Notes under the pieces: generated by a model
Told to the model about the DNA's origin: nothing
Database searches by the model: none
What the model saw: the letters and a program-made list of their open reading frames with translations, nothing else
Source: Niveispirillum lacus
GTDB lineage: Bacteria; Pseudomonadota; Alphaproteobacteria; Azospirillales; Azospirillaceae
Direction of reading: 5' to 3'
Length of the DNA stretch: 64,000 bases
NCBI RefSeq assembly: GCF_002251795.1
Contig: NZ_NOXU01000026.1
Span: forward strand, 62,001-126,000
Program-made: the position numbers and the translations under genes
Part shown: positions 54,533 through 62,561 of the stretch, piece by piece
Layout: every line of letters starts with the position of its first letter
How positions within the stretch are numbered: position 1 is the first letter of the stretch

Positions 54533-55378
54533 TCAATTTCTCTCCCGTTCGGCAACCATCAGGGCGGGCTGGCTGACGGCGCGCTGCCAGTGCCGACGGC
54601 CCGGCACTTCCTGTGCAATAAACACATAACCTTCGGCCGCCAGTTGTTCTGGGCGCATGGGGAGATGATGCCGGTCATCCAGAAAGATTTCTTCCACCCC
54701 TGAGCCGCCTTGGCGCCGAACAGACAGGATCAGGTGGTAACCGCCATTGGCGGGCAGACGCACGATGGTAGCGCGTAAGGCCGCACGTGGGTACCCGCGG
54801 CGCAGCAGGCGTGCAATGGTGGTCATCACCACGTCGTCGCAATCGCCCGCCATGCCACGACCGGGTGTACCCAGGACTTCCCATCGGTCTTCCCTGTCCG
54901 CACGATACACAAGGTCATCGACCACTTGGCGGTGAACCATTAATGCCATCCCTAATGTGGCCTGGCCCGCATCCACCCTGTCGATACCGATTGACCTGAC
55001 GGCCTTTCCGCCCAGACTGGTGGCGCAACCGGGATCGCGGTCGCCGTAGGTCTGACAATAGGTACGGTACTGTGCCAGCGGTTCCATGTCGCCATTCCAG
55101 GCCAGGGCAAAGGCAGGCGCGTTGGCCATCAGCGCGGCACTGGCCAACAGCAAAAGCGCCAGAAATGGCGACCGGCGCCGTACCTTTTTGATCGCAAGAG
55201 ACAGATCTGGAGATAAAAAATCCTTGTGCAGAATAAATATTAATATCTTTGTAACCAATATCGAGAAAAAGAGATAATGAAAAGTCTCCCTTTGAAGAGG
55301 TTTTTGGCCAATTGATGTGGCTTCCGCTGCACCGCAACATAATCTATGTTGTGTTGCACATAAAAGATAGTGGTTCAT
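54533..55378 (-). CDS. LapG-like (BTLCP) transglutaminase-fold cysteine protease
   Basis: This is an exported cysteine protease of the bacterial transglutaminase-like family (PF06035/DUF920). The catalytic triad context is visible: AGDCDDVVMTTIARLLRRGYP (cysteine, split around the motif), GGYHLILSV (histidine) and FLDDRHHLP (aspartate). The signal peptide is KKVRRRSPFLALLLLASAAL, cleaved near AFA-LA. The start is unclear: the only ATG giving the full signal sequence is 55378, 65 codons earlier in AT-rich DNA. A TTG near 55265 is possible, and the ATG at 55129 would cut the signal. LapG members cleave surface adhesins under c-di-GMP control; the target here is unknown. Confidence 0.75.
   Translation of the reverse strand: MNHYLLCATQHRLCCGAAEATSIGQKPLQRETFHYLFFSILVTKILIFILHKDFLSPDLSLAIKKVRRRSPFLALLLLASAALMANAPAFALAWNGDMEPLAQYRTYCQTYGDRDPGCATSLGGKAVRSIGIDRVDAGQATLGMALMVHRQVVDDLVYRADREDRWEVLGTPGRGMAGDCDDVVMTTIARLLRRGYPRAALRATIVRLPANGGYHLILSVRRQGGSGVEEIFLDDRHHLPMRPEQLAAEGYVFIAQEVPGRRHWQRAVSQPALMVAERERN
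55335..55351. promoter_or_regulatory. Short perfect dyad near the protease gene
   Basis: CAACATA and TATGTTG, perfect 7-bp arms, are separated by ATC. The dyad lies in AT-rich DNA upstream of the protease signal sequence and could be an operator for the protease gene or the divergent receptor gene. Confidence 0.35.
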
Positions 55379-55796
55379 ATTGTTCGATGTTGATGTCTCT
55401 GCTGAACATATAACTTATTGTAGTCATCTTTATTCGCCACCCGAAAATTGCCATGGCGACAAGAAATTGCGCCTGTCCGACCGATGGCAGGGCGGATACA
55501 GGGCATTCAAAGGGTTGAATTCTTGGGTTGGAAGGAGGGAGCCGTCGACATCGCCATGCGCCTATTGACGTTCCTGCCCGTGCAGGGACGTCAATGGGCG
55601 TGGGGGCATGGTCGGCGTGTTATTAACCAATTTTTAGCGATTTATGCCGAGGCACGACAGTAGTACGCAACTTTATTCAAGCCCCCAGAGTTACGCTTTT
55701 GAAGTGCCAGTTCTCAGAAAAAGGTGGGTTCGTCTCAACAATAGAGATGTCCGCATGGAACTGGAAATACAATCAAGATAACAGGGGACAACGGGA
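55379..55796 (+). other. AT-rich leader of TonB receptor 2 with a 19-bp hairpin
   Basis: These 418 bases are AT-richer than the genome, and I see no credible gene in them. The main element is a long inverted repeat: 55559-55577 pairs with 55582-55600 around a CCGT loop, 19 pairs of which two are G-U. No U-run follows, so it is not a simple terminator. It lies about 200 bases before the receptor start. Confidence 0.6.
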
Positions 55797-58340
55797 ATGA
55801 AAAAGCGGCTCCAGTACGTTCTTTTTTCCTCGGCATGCGCCATCGCAATGACAAGTTCAATAAGTTATGCAGCAGAAAGCCAAACGAGTTCTGAAAAATC
55901 GGGGGCGTCAACCGAAAGCATTCTGTTGGAACCGGTCGTTGTTACCGGTACTCGCCGTTATAACCGCACGGTGACACAGTCCGTTACGCCGATTGATGTA
56001 TTCACGTCGCAGGACCTGCTGCGCCAAGGCTCATCTGATACCAACTCATTGTTTCAGAATGTCATCCCGTCTTTCAGCGTACCACAGGCGGCCATTTCCA
56101 CGGGTTCGTCTTTCATCCGTCCTCCCAACCTGCGCGGCCTGCCGCCTGACCAGACGCTGGTCCTGATCAACAGCAAGCGCCGGCACCGGTCGGCGCTGGT
56201 CAATGTTGATGTGAGCGCTCTGTCCTTGCTCAGCCAAGCGGTGGATCTGTCCCAGATTCCGGCGATCGCGATCGACCGTGTGGAGGTTCTGCGCGATGGT
56301 GCGTCTGCCCAATATGGTTCCGACGCCATCGCGGGCGTGATCAACATTGCCCTCAAGAAGGCGAATTCAGGTTTCTCCGGACAGGCCCGTTATGGCCAGT
56401 TCTATGAAGGCGACGGTCGGGACTACCAGGTAGCACTCAATAACGGCTTTGCCCTGGGCGACAATGGTTTCCTGAATGTAAGCGCCGAATATGCCGAAAA
56501 TGGCGCCACCAGCCGTGGCACGCAGCGGCCCGGCGCCCTGCAACTGAGCCAGCAGCGCCCGGCGCTCAACATCCCTGATCCTGTCCAGAAATGGGGCAAG
56601 ACGGCGATGGAGGCAAAGCGCCTTTTCGCCAATGGCGAAATCGATCTGGACGGGTCGACGCTGTACTTTTTCGGGAATTATGGCCGCAGCGACGGGGAGC
56701 AGAATTTCAACTATCGTCAGCCCTTTGATACGACCAATTTTGCCCGCACGGCCCTGTTTGGGGTGACCTATTATCTCGACCAACTGCCGAACGGCAACCG
56801 CAACGCGGCTGGTGCGACCTTTGATTTCACCAAGATGTTTCCGGCAGGCTTCACGCCGATCTTCTCGGGGAAAATTGAGGATTTGTCGGAGACCGTCGGC
56901 TATCGCGGCACGGCGGGTGAACTGACATATGACGTTTCGGCCAGCTATGGCCAGAATCAGCTGCAATATTATCTGGATAATACCGTCAACCCGTCTTACG
57001 GACCGCAGAGCCCGACCAGCTTTTATCTGGGCAAGCTGCGCCAAAGCGAGGTGACCTTGAACGCGGATGCCAGCTATCCGGTCGAGGTCGGTTTTGCCAG
57101 TCCGCTGAACATTGCCCTAGGGGCAGAGTATCGGCGCGATACCTATGAAGTGGGCCTTGGCGATCGTGCGTCCTGGAATGCCGGTCCCTTTGTGCGGCAG
57201 GTGGTGCAGCGGCCTGACAGTTCGACCTTTACGGTCATCAGTTCTGTCGGTTCCAACGGCAGCGTCGGCTTCGGCCCCGATAATGCCGGGTCAAGTTCCC
57301 GCCGCAGCTATGCCGGCTATGTTGATCTTGAAACCGACGTGACGGACACGCTGACGATTGGTGCCGCAGCCCGGTATGAGGATTTCAACACCTTTGGCTC
57401 CACTGCCAACGTCAAGGGTTCAGCGCGGTATGAAGTGTCTCCGGATGTCGCAATCCGAGGCGCTGCCAGCACGGGCTTCCATGCCCCCACGCCCGGCCAG
57501 ACCAACGTCAACAATGTCCTCTTGAGCTTCATTGCCGGGAGCACGACCCCGGTGCAGACTGGTACTTTTGCCGTGAATCACCCGGCCGCCGTCTATTTTG
57601 GGGCTGTGCCCGTGAAACCGGAGAAATCGGTCAACTTGACAGGCGGTGTTGTGGTGACGCCCGGCGGGGGATTTAACCTGACGATGGACTATTACAATAT
57701 CGTCATCCGTGATCGGCTGGGCCTGTCTCAGGCTTTTGTTGTCACGGACCGAGATCGGGCGGCGCTGACGGCACTGGGCGTCTCCAACGCCTTTGAACTT
57801 AACCGCCTGCAATATCTGACCAACGCCTTCAAGACGCGCACCCAGGGCATCGATGCTGTGTTGACGCACAGCTTTCACACCGACAATGCCGGTACGTTCA
57901 ATAGCTCTTTGAGCGTGAACTACAACAAGACAGATGTCCTGAAGCGCAATCCGGCGATTATCAGCAATGACCGGGTGGCCAATCTGGAAAAGACTTTGCC
58001 AAGAACCCGTGTGAACTTCACGGAAACCTGGGAGAATGGCCCGCTGTCGGTCCTTGCGCGGGTGAACTACTACGACAAATTCACTGTTACCTCGTCCAAT
58101 AACGCCGCACAGACTTTTGGGTCAGAAGTCATTGTTGACGTCGAAGCAACCTACGACGTGACCGAGCAGTTCAGCCTGTCGCTCGGCGTTCAGAATCTGT
58201 TCGACAACTATCCGGACAAGGATCTCAGATCAATCGACCGGTTCACCGGCCTGCCCGGGAATGGCAACCAGTATATTGACGCCTCTCCCTTCGGGTATAA
58301 TGGCGGCTTCTGGTATGTGAGGGCTGGTTGGAGTTTCTGA
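55797..58340 (+). CDS. TonB-dependent outer-membrane receptor 2
   Basis: This 847-residue receptor has a signal peptide ending near SYA-AE, TonB-box-like EPVVVTGTRR, a plug with FIRPPNLRGLPPDQTLVLIN and RVEVLRDGASAQYGSDAIAG, and a barrel ending in aromatic Phe (VRAGWSF). It is clearly paralogous to the receptor at 50731-53175. The first codons are AT-richer than the neighbours, hinting at a different history or weak expression. GGGGACAACGGGA precedes the start. The substrate is unknown; shared plug sequence suggests a related ligand class. Confidence 0.95.
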   Translation: MKKRLQYVLFSSACAIAMTSSISYAAESQTSSEKSGASTESILLEPVVVTGTRRYNRTVTQSVTPIDVFTSQDLLRQGSSDTNSLFQNVIPSFSVPQAAISTGSSFIRPPNLRGLPPDQTLVLINSKRRHRSALVNVDVSALSLLSQAVDLSQIPAIAIDRVEVLRDGASAQYGSDAIAGVINIALKKANSGFSGQARYGQFYEGDGRDYQVALNNGFALGDNGFLNVSAEYAENGATSRGTQRPGALQLSQQRPALNIPDPVQKWGKTAMEAKRLFANGEIDLDGSTLYFFGNYGRSDGEQNFNYRQPFDTTNFARTALFGVTYYLDQLPNGNRNAAGATFDFTKMFPAGFTPIFSGKIEDLSETVGYRGTAGELTYDVSASYGQNQLQYYLDNTVNPSYGPQSPTSFYLGKLRQSEVTLNADASYPVEVGFASPLNIALGAEYRRDTYEVGLGDRASWNAGPFVRQVVQRPDSSTFTVISSVGSNGSVGFGPDNAGSSSRRSYAGYVDLETDVTDTLTIGAAARYEDFNTFGSTANVKGSARYEVSPDVAIRGAASTGFHAPTPGQTNVNNVLLSFIAGSTTPVQTGTFAVNHPAAVYFGAVPVKPEKSVNLTGGVVVTPGGGFNLTMDYYNIVIRDRLGLSQAFVVTDRDRAALTALGVSNAFELNRLQYLTNAFKTRTQGIDAVLTHSFHTDNAGTFNSSLSVNYNKTDVLKRNPAIISNDRVANLEKTLPRTRVNFTETWENGPLSVLARVNYYDKFTVTSSNNAAQTFGSEVIVDVEATYDVTEQFSLSLGVQNLFDNYPDKDLRSIDRFTGLPGNGNQYIDASPFGYNGGFWYVRAGWSF

Positions 58341-58410
58341 CGTCTGATCCCAACTCCCGGTGATCGCAACTGGTCACCGGGCCCCGGTCGCCCACGTGGC
58401 CAGCACGAGA

Positions 58411-58464
58411 AAAGACGCGCCTTTCCGTTCCCGGCAGCAGGGGCGACCGGGTGGAAGGCGCGTC
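58411..58464 (-). terminator. Terminator of the psp operon
   Basis: GACGCGCCTT-TCC at 58414-58426 pairs with GGAAGGCGCGTC at 58453-58464 (one bulged base). On the minus strand the stem is followed by TTTTCT. It lies about 100 bases past the last psp-operon gene. Confidence 0.7.
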
Positions 58465-58561
58465 AAGTGGGTAGGTATGGGTGTGAGATGACAGGGGCAG
58501 GTCGGGTCGGACTATCCCTTGCTGCCCCCCGCAAGACCGGCGGCGGACATCCGCCGGGTAC

Positions 58562-58783
58562 TCAGGCGCGGCTGCGCCAGCCTGGCGCTTCCGCGTCCAG
58601 GATCCTTTCAAGCTGAAGCACACGGTCCTCCAGCCGGGCGGCCCGCTCCGACAGTTCGGCGGCCGCTCCCTCTGACAGACCTCCAACACGCATGGCGCGC
58701 ATCTGGGTCAGATGTTTCATGACAATGGCCACGATGGGGATCATCAGAGCCATGACGGGGATGATGTAGGGTGAGTTGAACAT
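58562..58783 (-). CDS. PspB-like small membrane protein with duplicated PspB tail
   Basis: This 73-residue protein has one N-terminal transmembrane helix (about 4-22, PYIIPVMALMIPIVAIVMKH), then a coiled coil ending LERILDAEAPGWRSRA. PspB from this operon ends LEKILDAEAPGWRAKA, so the C-terminal half is a PspB copy. It is the last gene of the operon. A role in sensing or tuning envelope stress is inferred from the operon. Confidence 0.82.
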   Translation of the reverse strand: MFNSPYIIPVMALMIPIVAIVMKHLTQMRAMRVGGLSEGAAAELSERAARLEDRVLQLERILDAEAPGWRSRA

Positions 58784-58814
58784 CTTCTTCGCCTCGGGCG
58801 CCGATGGATCAGGT

Positions 58815-59051
58815 TTAGGGGCGTTCCAGGTCGCGGAACTGCCGGTTCAGGCCAAATTCGGGACTGGTGACATATCGTTCGATACTGGCGACACGCCGGT
58901 CAATCTCATCCAGGGCCCGGAACCGGCGGCGCAGGTCAACCTCACTCTGCGCCACCTCGATATCGATCTGGTGCCACCGCCTCACCCCGCGCGCTATCAG
59001 CGCCACGATGGGGATGGTCAGGGCCAGGACGGGAATCAGATAGGGGCTCAT
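58815..59051 (-). CDS. Small membrane protein with PspC-like tail
   Basis: This 78-residue protein has one N-terminal transmembrane helix (about 3-21, PYLIPVLALTIPIVALIAR), a charged coiled coil, and a C-terminus YVTSPEFGLNRQFRDLERP. The corresponding end of PspC reads FVASREYDLHRQFRDLEKK. The helix resembles that of the 73-aa neighbour, so it looks like a mosaic of a PspB-type anchor with a PspC-type tail. It lies 44 bp behind pspC. Confidence 0.82.
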   Translation of the reverse strand: MSPYLIPVLALTIPIVALIARGVRRWHQIDIEVAQSEVDLRRRFRALDEIDRRVASIERYVTSPEFGLNRQFRDLERP

Positions 59052-59095
59052 ACGTCACCTGATACTGACGGGGAAGAAGGGGCGATCACGGCGCC

Positions 59096-59767
59096 TCACT
59101 TCTTCTCCAGGTCGCGGAACTGCCGGTGCAGGTCATATTCGCGGGAGGCCACGAACCCTTCCAGTTTGGCGAGGTCGCGGTCCAGGTCACGAAATTTGGT
59201 CCGCAGACCGGACAGGGTCTGGTCGGGTTTGGTGGCGACGGACCGCATGAATACTTCTTCTTCGCGCGTCTCATAGAGGCCTGACGGCCGTTCTTTCAAA
59301 ATCCACCACAGGATCGGATAGCCGAACAGGAAGACAGGTGGAAAGAAGAAGAAACCGGCGACAAAACCCAGACGGACGATCCAGGCATCGATATTGGCAT
59401 ATTCGGCAATACCGCCGCAGACGCCGGCAATCTTGCTGTCGGTGCGGCTGCGCCACAGTCGATACGGTCGGGAAGGATGATGGTCGCCCATGCCGCCCCC
59501 CGCATACTGTCCGTAATAGGCTTGGCCCCTGTCAGCATCGGACGACGGGGCCGGGCCCCAATCGTCACGCTGCCGCTTTTTCCGCTTGGACCCGCCGAAC
59601 GTGTCGGACCCCAGCCCGAAATAGTCCGCCCAGCTCTGGTCCGGGCGCTTGCCAAAATATTCTTGCTCCCAGTTCCGTTGATGGCCGGAACCGCGTCCCG
59701 AACGTGACCGGTAATGATCACGTCCAGGAAATGGCGGCGGGGTGCCGGGATCGTGGCGGTCGCTCAT
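59096..59767 (-). CDS. pspC: Phage shock protein C
   Basis: PspC is the membrane partner that, with PspB, senses envelope damage and draws PspA away from PspF. This 223-residue protein is longer than enterobacterial PspC (about 119). It has a hydrophilic Arg/Gly-rich N-terminus (1-105), the PspC domain SRTDSKIAGVCGGIAEYANI with two membrane segments (about 130-165), and a charged tail repeating RDL motifs. The start overlaps the pspB stop by ATGA. Confidence 0.94.
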   Translation of the reverse strand: MSDRHDPGTPPPFPGRDHYRSRSGRGSGHQRNWEQEYFGKRPDQSWADYFGLGSDTFGGSKRKKRQRDDWGPAPSSDADRGQAYYGQYAGGGMGDHHPSRPYRLWRSRTDSKIAGVCGGIAEYANIDAWIVRLGFVAGFFFFPPVFLFGYPILWWILKERPSGLYETREEEVFMRSVATKPDQTLSGLRTKFRDLDRDLAKLEGFVASREYDLHRQFRDLEKK

Positions 59768-59991
59768 GCTTTCGCCCTCCAACCCGGCGCCTCGGCATCC
59801 AGGATTTTCTCCAGTTGCCGGATCCGGTCTTCCATCTTGTTGGCGGAATGCCACAGTTCAGACAGCATCTGCTCATCATCCGCTGACAGGGTCTTGGCAA
59901 TGCGCCAGCGGGTCACATAGTGAAAGATGATCCAGACGGGTGCCACGATCACCATAAAGATGATGGCGACGGCAAATACTCCATCAGGCAT
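59764..59991 (-). CDS. pspB: Phage shock protein B
   Basis: This 75-residue PspB has one N-terminal transmembrane helix (about 5-27, VFAVAIIFMVIVAPVWIIFH), a coiled coil with heptad leucines, and the family end MEDRIRQLEKILDAEAPGWR. It starts 81 bp after the pspA stop and overlaps pspC by ATGA, so PspB and PspC are translationally coupled. Length matches E. coli PspB (74). Confidence 0.95.
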   Translation of the reverse strand: MPDGVFAVAIIFMVIVAPVWIIFHYVTRWRIAKTLSADDEQMLSELWHSANKMEDRIRQLEKILDAEAPGWRAKA

Positions 59992-60072
59992 TGTTGCCCC
60001 CCTTATCCCAAGGCCAAGCCCAGTACGGGTGGCCCCCCTGCATTCCCAATGCGAGGGGCGCCCCGGTCGGGG

Positions 60073-60750
60073 TTACCCCTGCTGATCCTTGGCTGCGAGC
60101 CTGGCCTTGAGTGCCGCCAGTTCCGACTCCACCTTAGATTCGGCTTCCAGTTCGGCAATCTCGTCCTCCAGGCTCCGCGCGCCACGGCCCATGCCCAGCA
60201 CTTCAGAGCGACCTTCCAACACATCGAGGTTCCGTTCAACCTGCTCGAAGCGGGAGAAGGCATCAGTGATGCGGTCGTCATAGAGCTGGGTACGGACCTT
60301 GAGCCGGTTGGTGGCGGTTTTATGCCGCGCGATCAAGGCCTTTTCGCGGGTCTTGGCATCGGCCAGCTTCTGCTGCAAGGCGCCGATATCCTCGTTGGTC
60401 TTGGCCAGCGCGCTGTCCAGACGGCTCAGTTCGTTGGCCATCTGCTCGGCGGCTTCGGCAAGCTTGGCCTTGGCAACCAGCGCGCCCTTGGCCAAGTCCT
60501 CGCGGTCCTTGGACAGGGCAAATTCGGCCTTGCGCTGCCAATCCTCCGACTCGCGGCGGATTTCGCTGAGGCGGCGCTCGATCTCTTTCTTCTCTGCGAC
60601 CGTCTTGACGGCAGAGGAGCGGACCTCGACCAGCGTGTCTTCCATTTCCTGGATGATCAGACGGACCAGCTTTTCCGGGTCCTCAGCGCGATCCAGGATG
60701 GCGTTGATGTTCGAATTGACGATGTCGCCGAGGCGGGAAAAAATGCCCAT
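60073..60750 (-). CDS. pspA: Phage shock protein A
   Basis: PspA is the ESCRT-III-like membrane-repair effector and, when free, the inhibitor of PspF. The 225-residue, almost fully helical protein begins MGIFSRLGDIVNSNINAILD with the N-terminal amphipathic helix and continues AEDPEKLVRLIIQEMEDTL, standard for PspA. AAGGAG lies nine bases before the ATG at 60750. It follows the 66-aa gene by 13 bp. Confidence 0.97.
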   Translation of the reverse strand: MGIFSRLGDIVNSNINAILDRAEDPEKLVRLIIQEMEDTLVEVRSSAVKTVAEKKEIERRLSEIRRESEDWQRKAEFALSKDREDLAKGALVAKAKLAEAAEQMANELSRLDSALAKTNEDIGALQQKLADAKTREKALIARHKTATNRLKVRTQLYDDRITDAFSRFEQVERNLDVLEGRSEVLGMGRGARSLEDEIAELEAESKVESELAALKARLAAKDQQG

Positions 60751-60763
60751 GTCGGGGTCTCCT

Positions 60764-60964
60764 TCAGGCAAGGGCAATGAAAAGGTTGCTCAAACCGGTG
60801 GCCACCGCAAGGATGATCCAGGCTTCCACCGGCACGGCCCGGAAATCCTCATAGAGGTCCCGGAACATGCCGCCCGCGGGCCGGGCAAAGAACCCGTCGG
60901 CGGACTTGGTATAGCCGGTTGCCGGCTGATCGGACATCCCATTGTCAAAGGTGAAGTCGGTCAT
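60764..60964 (-). CDS. Small membrane protein leading the psp operon
   Basis: This 66-residue protein has a soluble Asp/Gly-rich N-terminus (TDFTFDNGMSDQPATGY), a central FFARPAGGMFRDLYEDFRA, and one C-terminal transmembrane helix (about 46-65, VEAWIILAVATGLSNLFIAL). It is the first gene after the sigma54 promoter and 13 bp ahead of pspA. It is not PspD by sequence. Its position suggests an added component of the phage shock response. Confidence 0.75.
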   Translation of the reverse strand: MTDFTFDNGMSDQPATGYTKSADGFFARPAGGMFRDLYEDFRAVPVEAWIILAVATGLSNLFIALA

Positions 60965-61015
60965 GGCTGGCTTCCTTGCGATCTTGTTGTTTCCCCGGTG
61001 TCTGGAACATTATCA

Positions 61016-61030
61016 GCAAAGGGTGTGCCA
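61016..61030 (-). promoter_or_regulatory. Sigma54 (-24/-12) promoter of the psp operon
   Basis: On the minus strand TGGCACACCCTTTGC matches the consensus TGGCACG-N4-TTGC at 14 of 15 positions, with GG and GC exactly spaced. Transcription should start near 61004, giving a leader of about 40 bases. Its dependence on PspF is supported by the divergent pspF gene. Confidence 0.9.
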
Positions 61031-61120
61031 ACTTTAGGAAAGGGCGATACTTTCTTTTAATATCAATTGCTTAGTGATCTTTCTGGTCGTGAGCCAAAGA
61101 TCGCCATGTGGTCAGGGGCT

Positions 61121-61160
61121 CACTCGTTGGCCATTTTCACCACTCGCTCGCCATTTCGCC
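61121..61160. promoter_or_regulatory. Tandem 20-bp repeat, candidate PspF enhancer sites
   Basis: Two adjacent 20-bp units (61121-61140 and 61141-61160) start CACTCG and share CGCCATTT or GGCCATTT, 15 of 20 bases in all. They lie about 117-156 bases upstream of the predicted sigma54 start, the usual distance for activator binding sites, and just before pspF. Confidence 0.55.
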
Positions 61161-61214
61161 TACTCTTCGCTAAGATGCTGATATTGGCAGTCAAAAAAGA
61201 GTGGCACCGGCCTC

Positions 61215-62345
61215 ATGTCCCCCGCCATTTCCCCCCCCTCGCTGATCGGTCAGGCCCCATCGTTCCTGGGGCTTATGGAACATGTCTCGCAGGCGGCTCC
61301 CCTCAACCGCCCCACACTGGTGATCGGGGAACGGGGTACGGGCAAAGAACTGGTAGCAGCCCGCCTCCACTACCTGTCACCCCGATGGGACAAACCATTC
61401 GTGAAGCTGAACTGCGCGGCCTTGTCCGACACTCTGTTGGAAACTGAACTGTTCGGGCATGAGGCCGGGTCGTTCACGGGGGCGGCCAAGCGCCATGTCG
61501 GCCGGTTTGAACTGGCCGATGGCGGCACCCTGTTTCTGGACGAGATCGCGACCGCCACCCTGCGCGTGCAGGAGAAGATCCTGCGTGTCATCGAATATGG
61601 AGAGTTCGAGCGGGTGGGTGGCAATACCACCATTCAGATCGATGTGCGGGTGGTGGGGGCGACCAACGCCGACCTGCCGCGCCTGGCCGATCAGGGCAAG
61701 TTCCGCGCCGACCTTCTGGACCGTTTGTCCTTCGATGTTGTCACCATCCCGCCCATGCGCGCCCGGCCAGAGGATATTCCGATCCTGGCCGAACATTTCG
61801 GCGTGGCCATGGCCCGCGAACTGGGCCGGCCTTTTTTTGGCGGTTTTGCCCCTGATGCCATGCAACAGATGTTGGCCTATGACTGGCCTGGCAATGTACG
61901 TGAATTGAAAAATGTGGTGGAGCGGGCTGTCTATCGCGCCGCCGACCCGGAAAGCCCCATCACCGATATCCATTTTGATCCGTTCCAGTCGCCCTGGCGG
62001 CCCAAACAGATGTCAATTTATGAGGATGCGGCCCCGACTCCGATTGTGGTTGCTGTCCCTCCCCCCCTCCCCACGCCGGGCGCCCCCGTTGCGCCGGTCC
62101 CGGCGGTCAATCTCGGTCCCAGCGTGCCCGAGGGGCCGTGCGACTTCCTGGGCCTTATCGCCGACTATGAAAAGGTCCTGCTGCGCAACGCGCTGGAACG
62201 CAATCAGTTTCACCAGAAACGGGCCGCCGCTGATCTTGGCCTGAATTATCACCAGTTCCGGGGTTATCTGCGCAAATACGGCTTGCTGGAACGCCGCCAT
62301 GGCCCGCGCGAAGCTGATGATGGGGATGAAACGGATGAGGGCTGA
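61215..62345 (+). CDS. pspF: Sigma54 enhancer-binding activator PspF
   Basis: PspF is the AAA+ activator of psp genes; it lacks a regulatory N-terminal domain, as here. The 376-residue protein has Walker A GERGTGKE at 38-45, Walker B GGTLFLDE at 103-110, and a C-terminal helix-turn-helix (QKRAAADLGLNYHQFRGYLR). The loop that contacts sigma54 reads GSFTGA (85-90) instead of GAFTGA. The AAA+ and DNA-binding domains are joined by a Pro-rich linker (about 275-305). It diverges from the psp operon. Confidence 0.96.
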   Translation: MSPAISPPSLIGQAPSFLGLMEHVSQAAPLNRPTLVIGERGTGKELVAARLHYLSPRWDKPFVKLNCAALSDTLLETELFGHEAGSFTGAAKRHVGRFELADGGTLFLDEIATATLRVQEKILRVIEYGEFERVGGNTTIQIDVRVVGATNADLPRLADQGKFRADLLDRLSFDVVTIPPMRARPEDIPILAEHFGVAMARELGRPFFGGFAPDAMQQMLAYDWPGNVRELKNVVERAVYRAADPESPITDIHFDPFQSPWRPKQMSIYEDAAPTPIVVAVPPPLPTPGAPVAPVPAVNLGPSVPEGPCDFLGLIADYEKVLLRNALERNQFHQKRAAADLGLNYHQFRGYLRKYGLLERRHGPREADDGDETDEG

Positions 62346-62561
62346 TCATGGCCCCGCGCGGGGCCACGCGTCCCAGCCATGTGTGCCCCCGGCGTGATTA
62401 AGCTTGTGGTCCCATCAATTAGGGCCCATCCTCCGCCCGTCGACTTTGCTACTGGGCTATCTTCCGGCTACCGCTGGTTCTTCCCTGTCGTGACTTTGAT
62501 GCCCGTGCCGCACTCTCGCGCCGGGCAGCTCCGAACGGGAACGATCCCAGGAGGCTTTATT

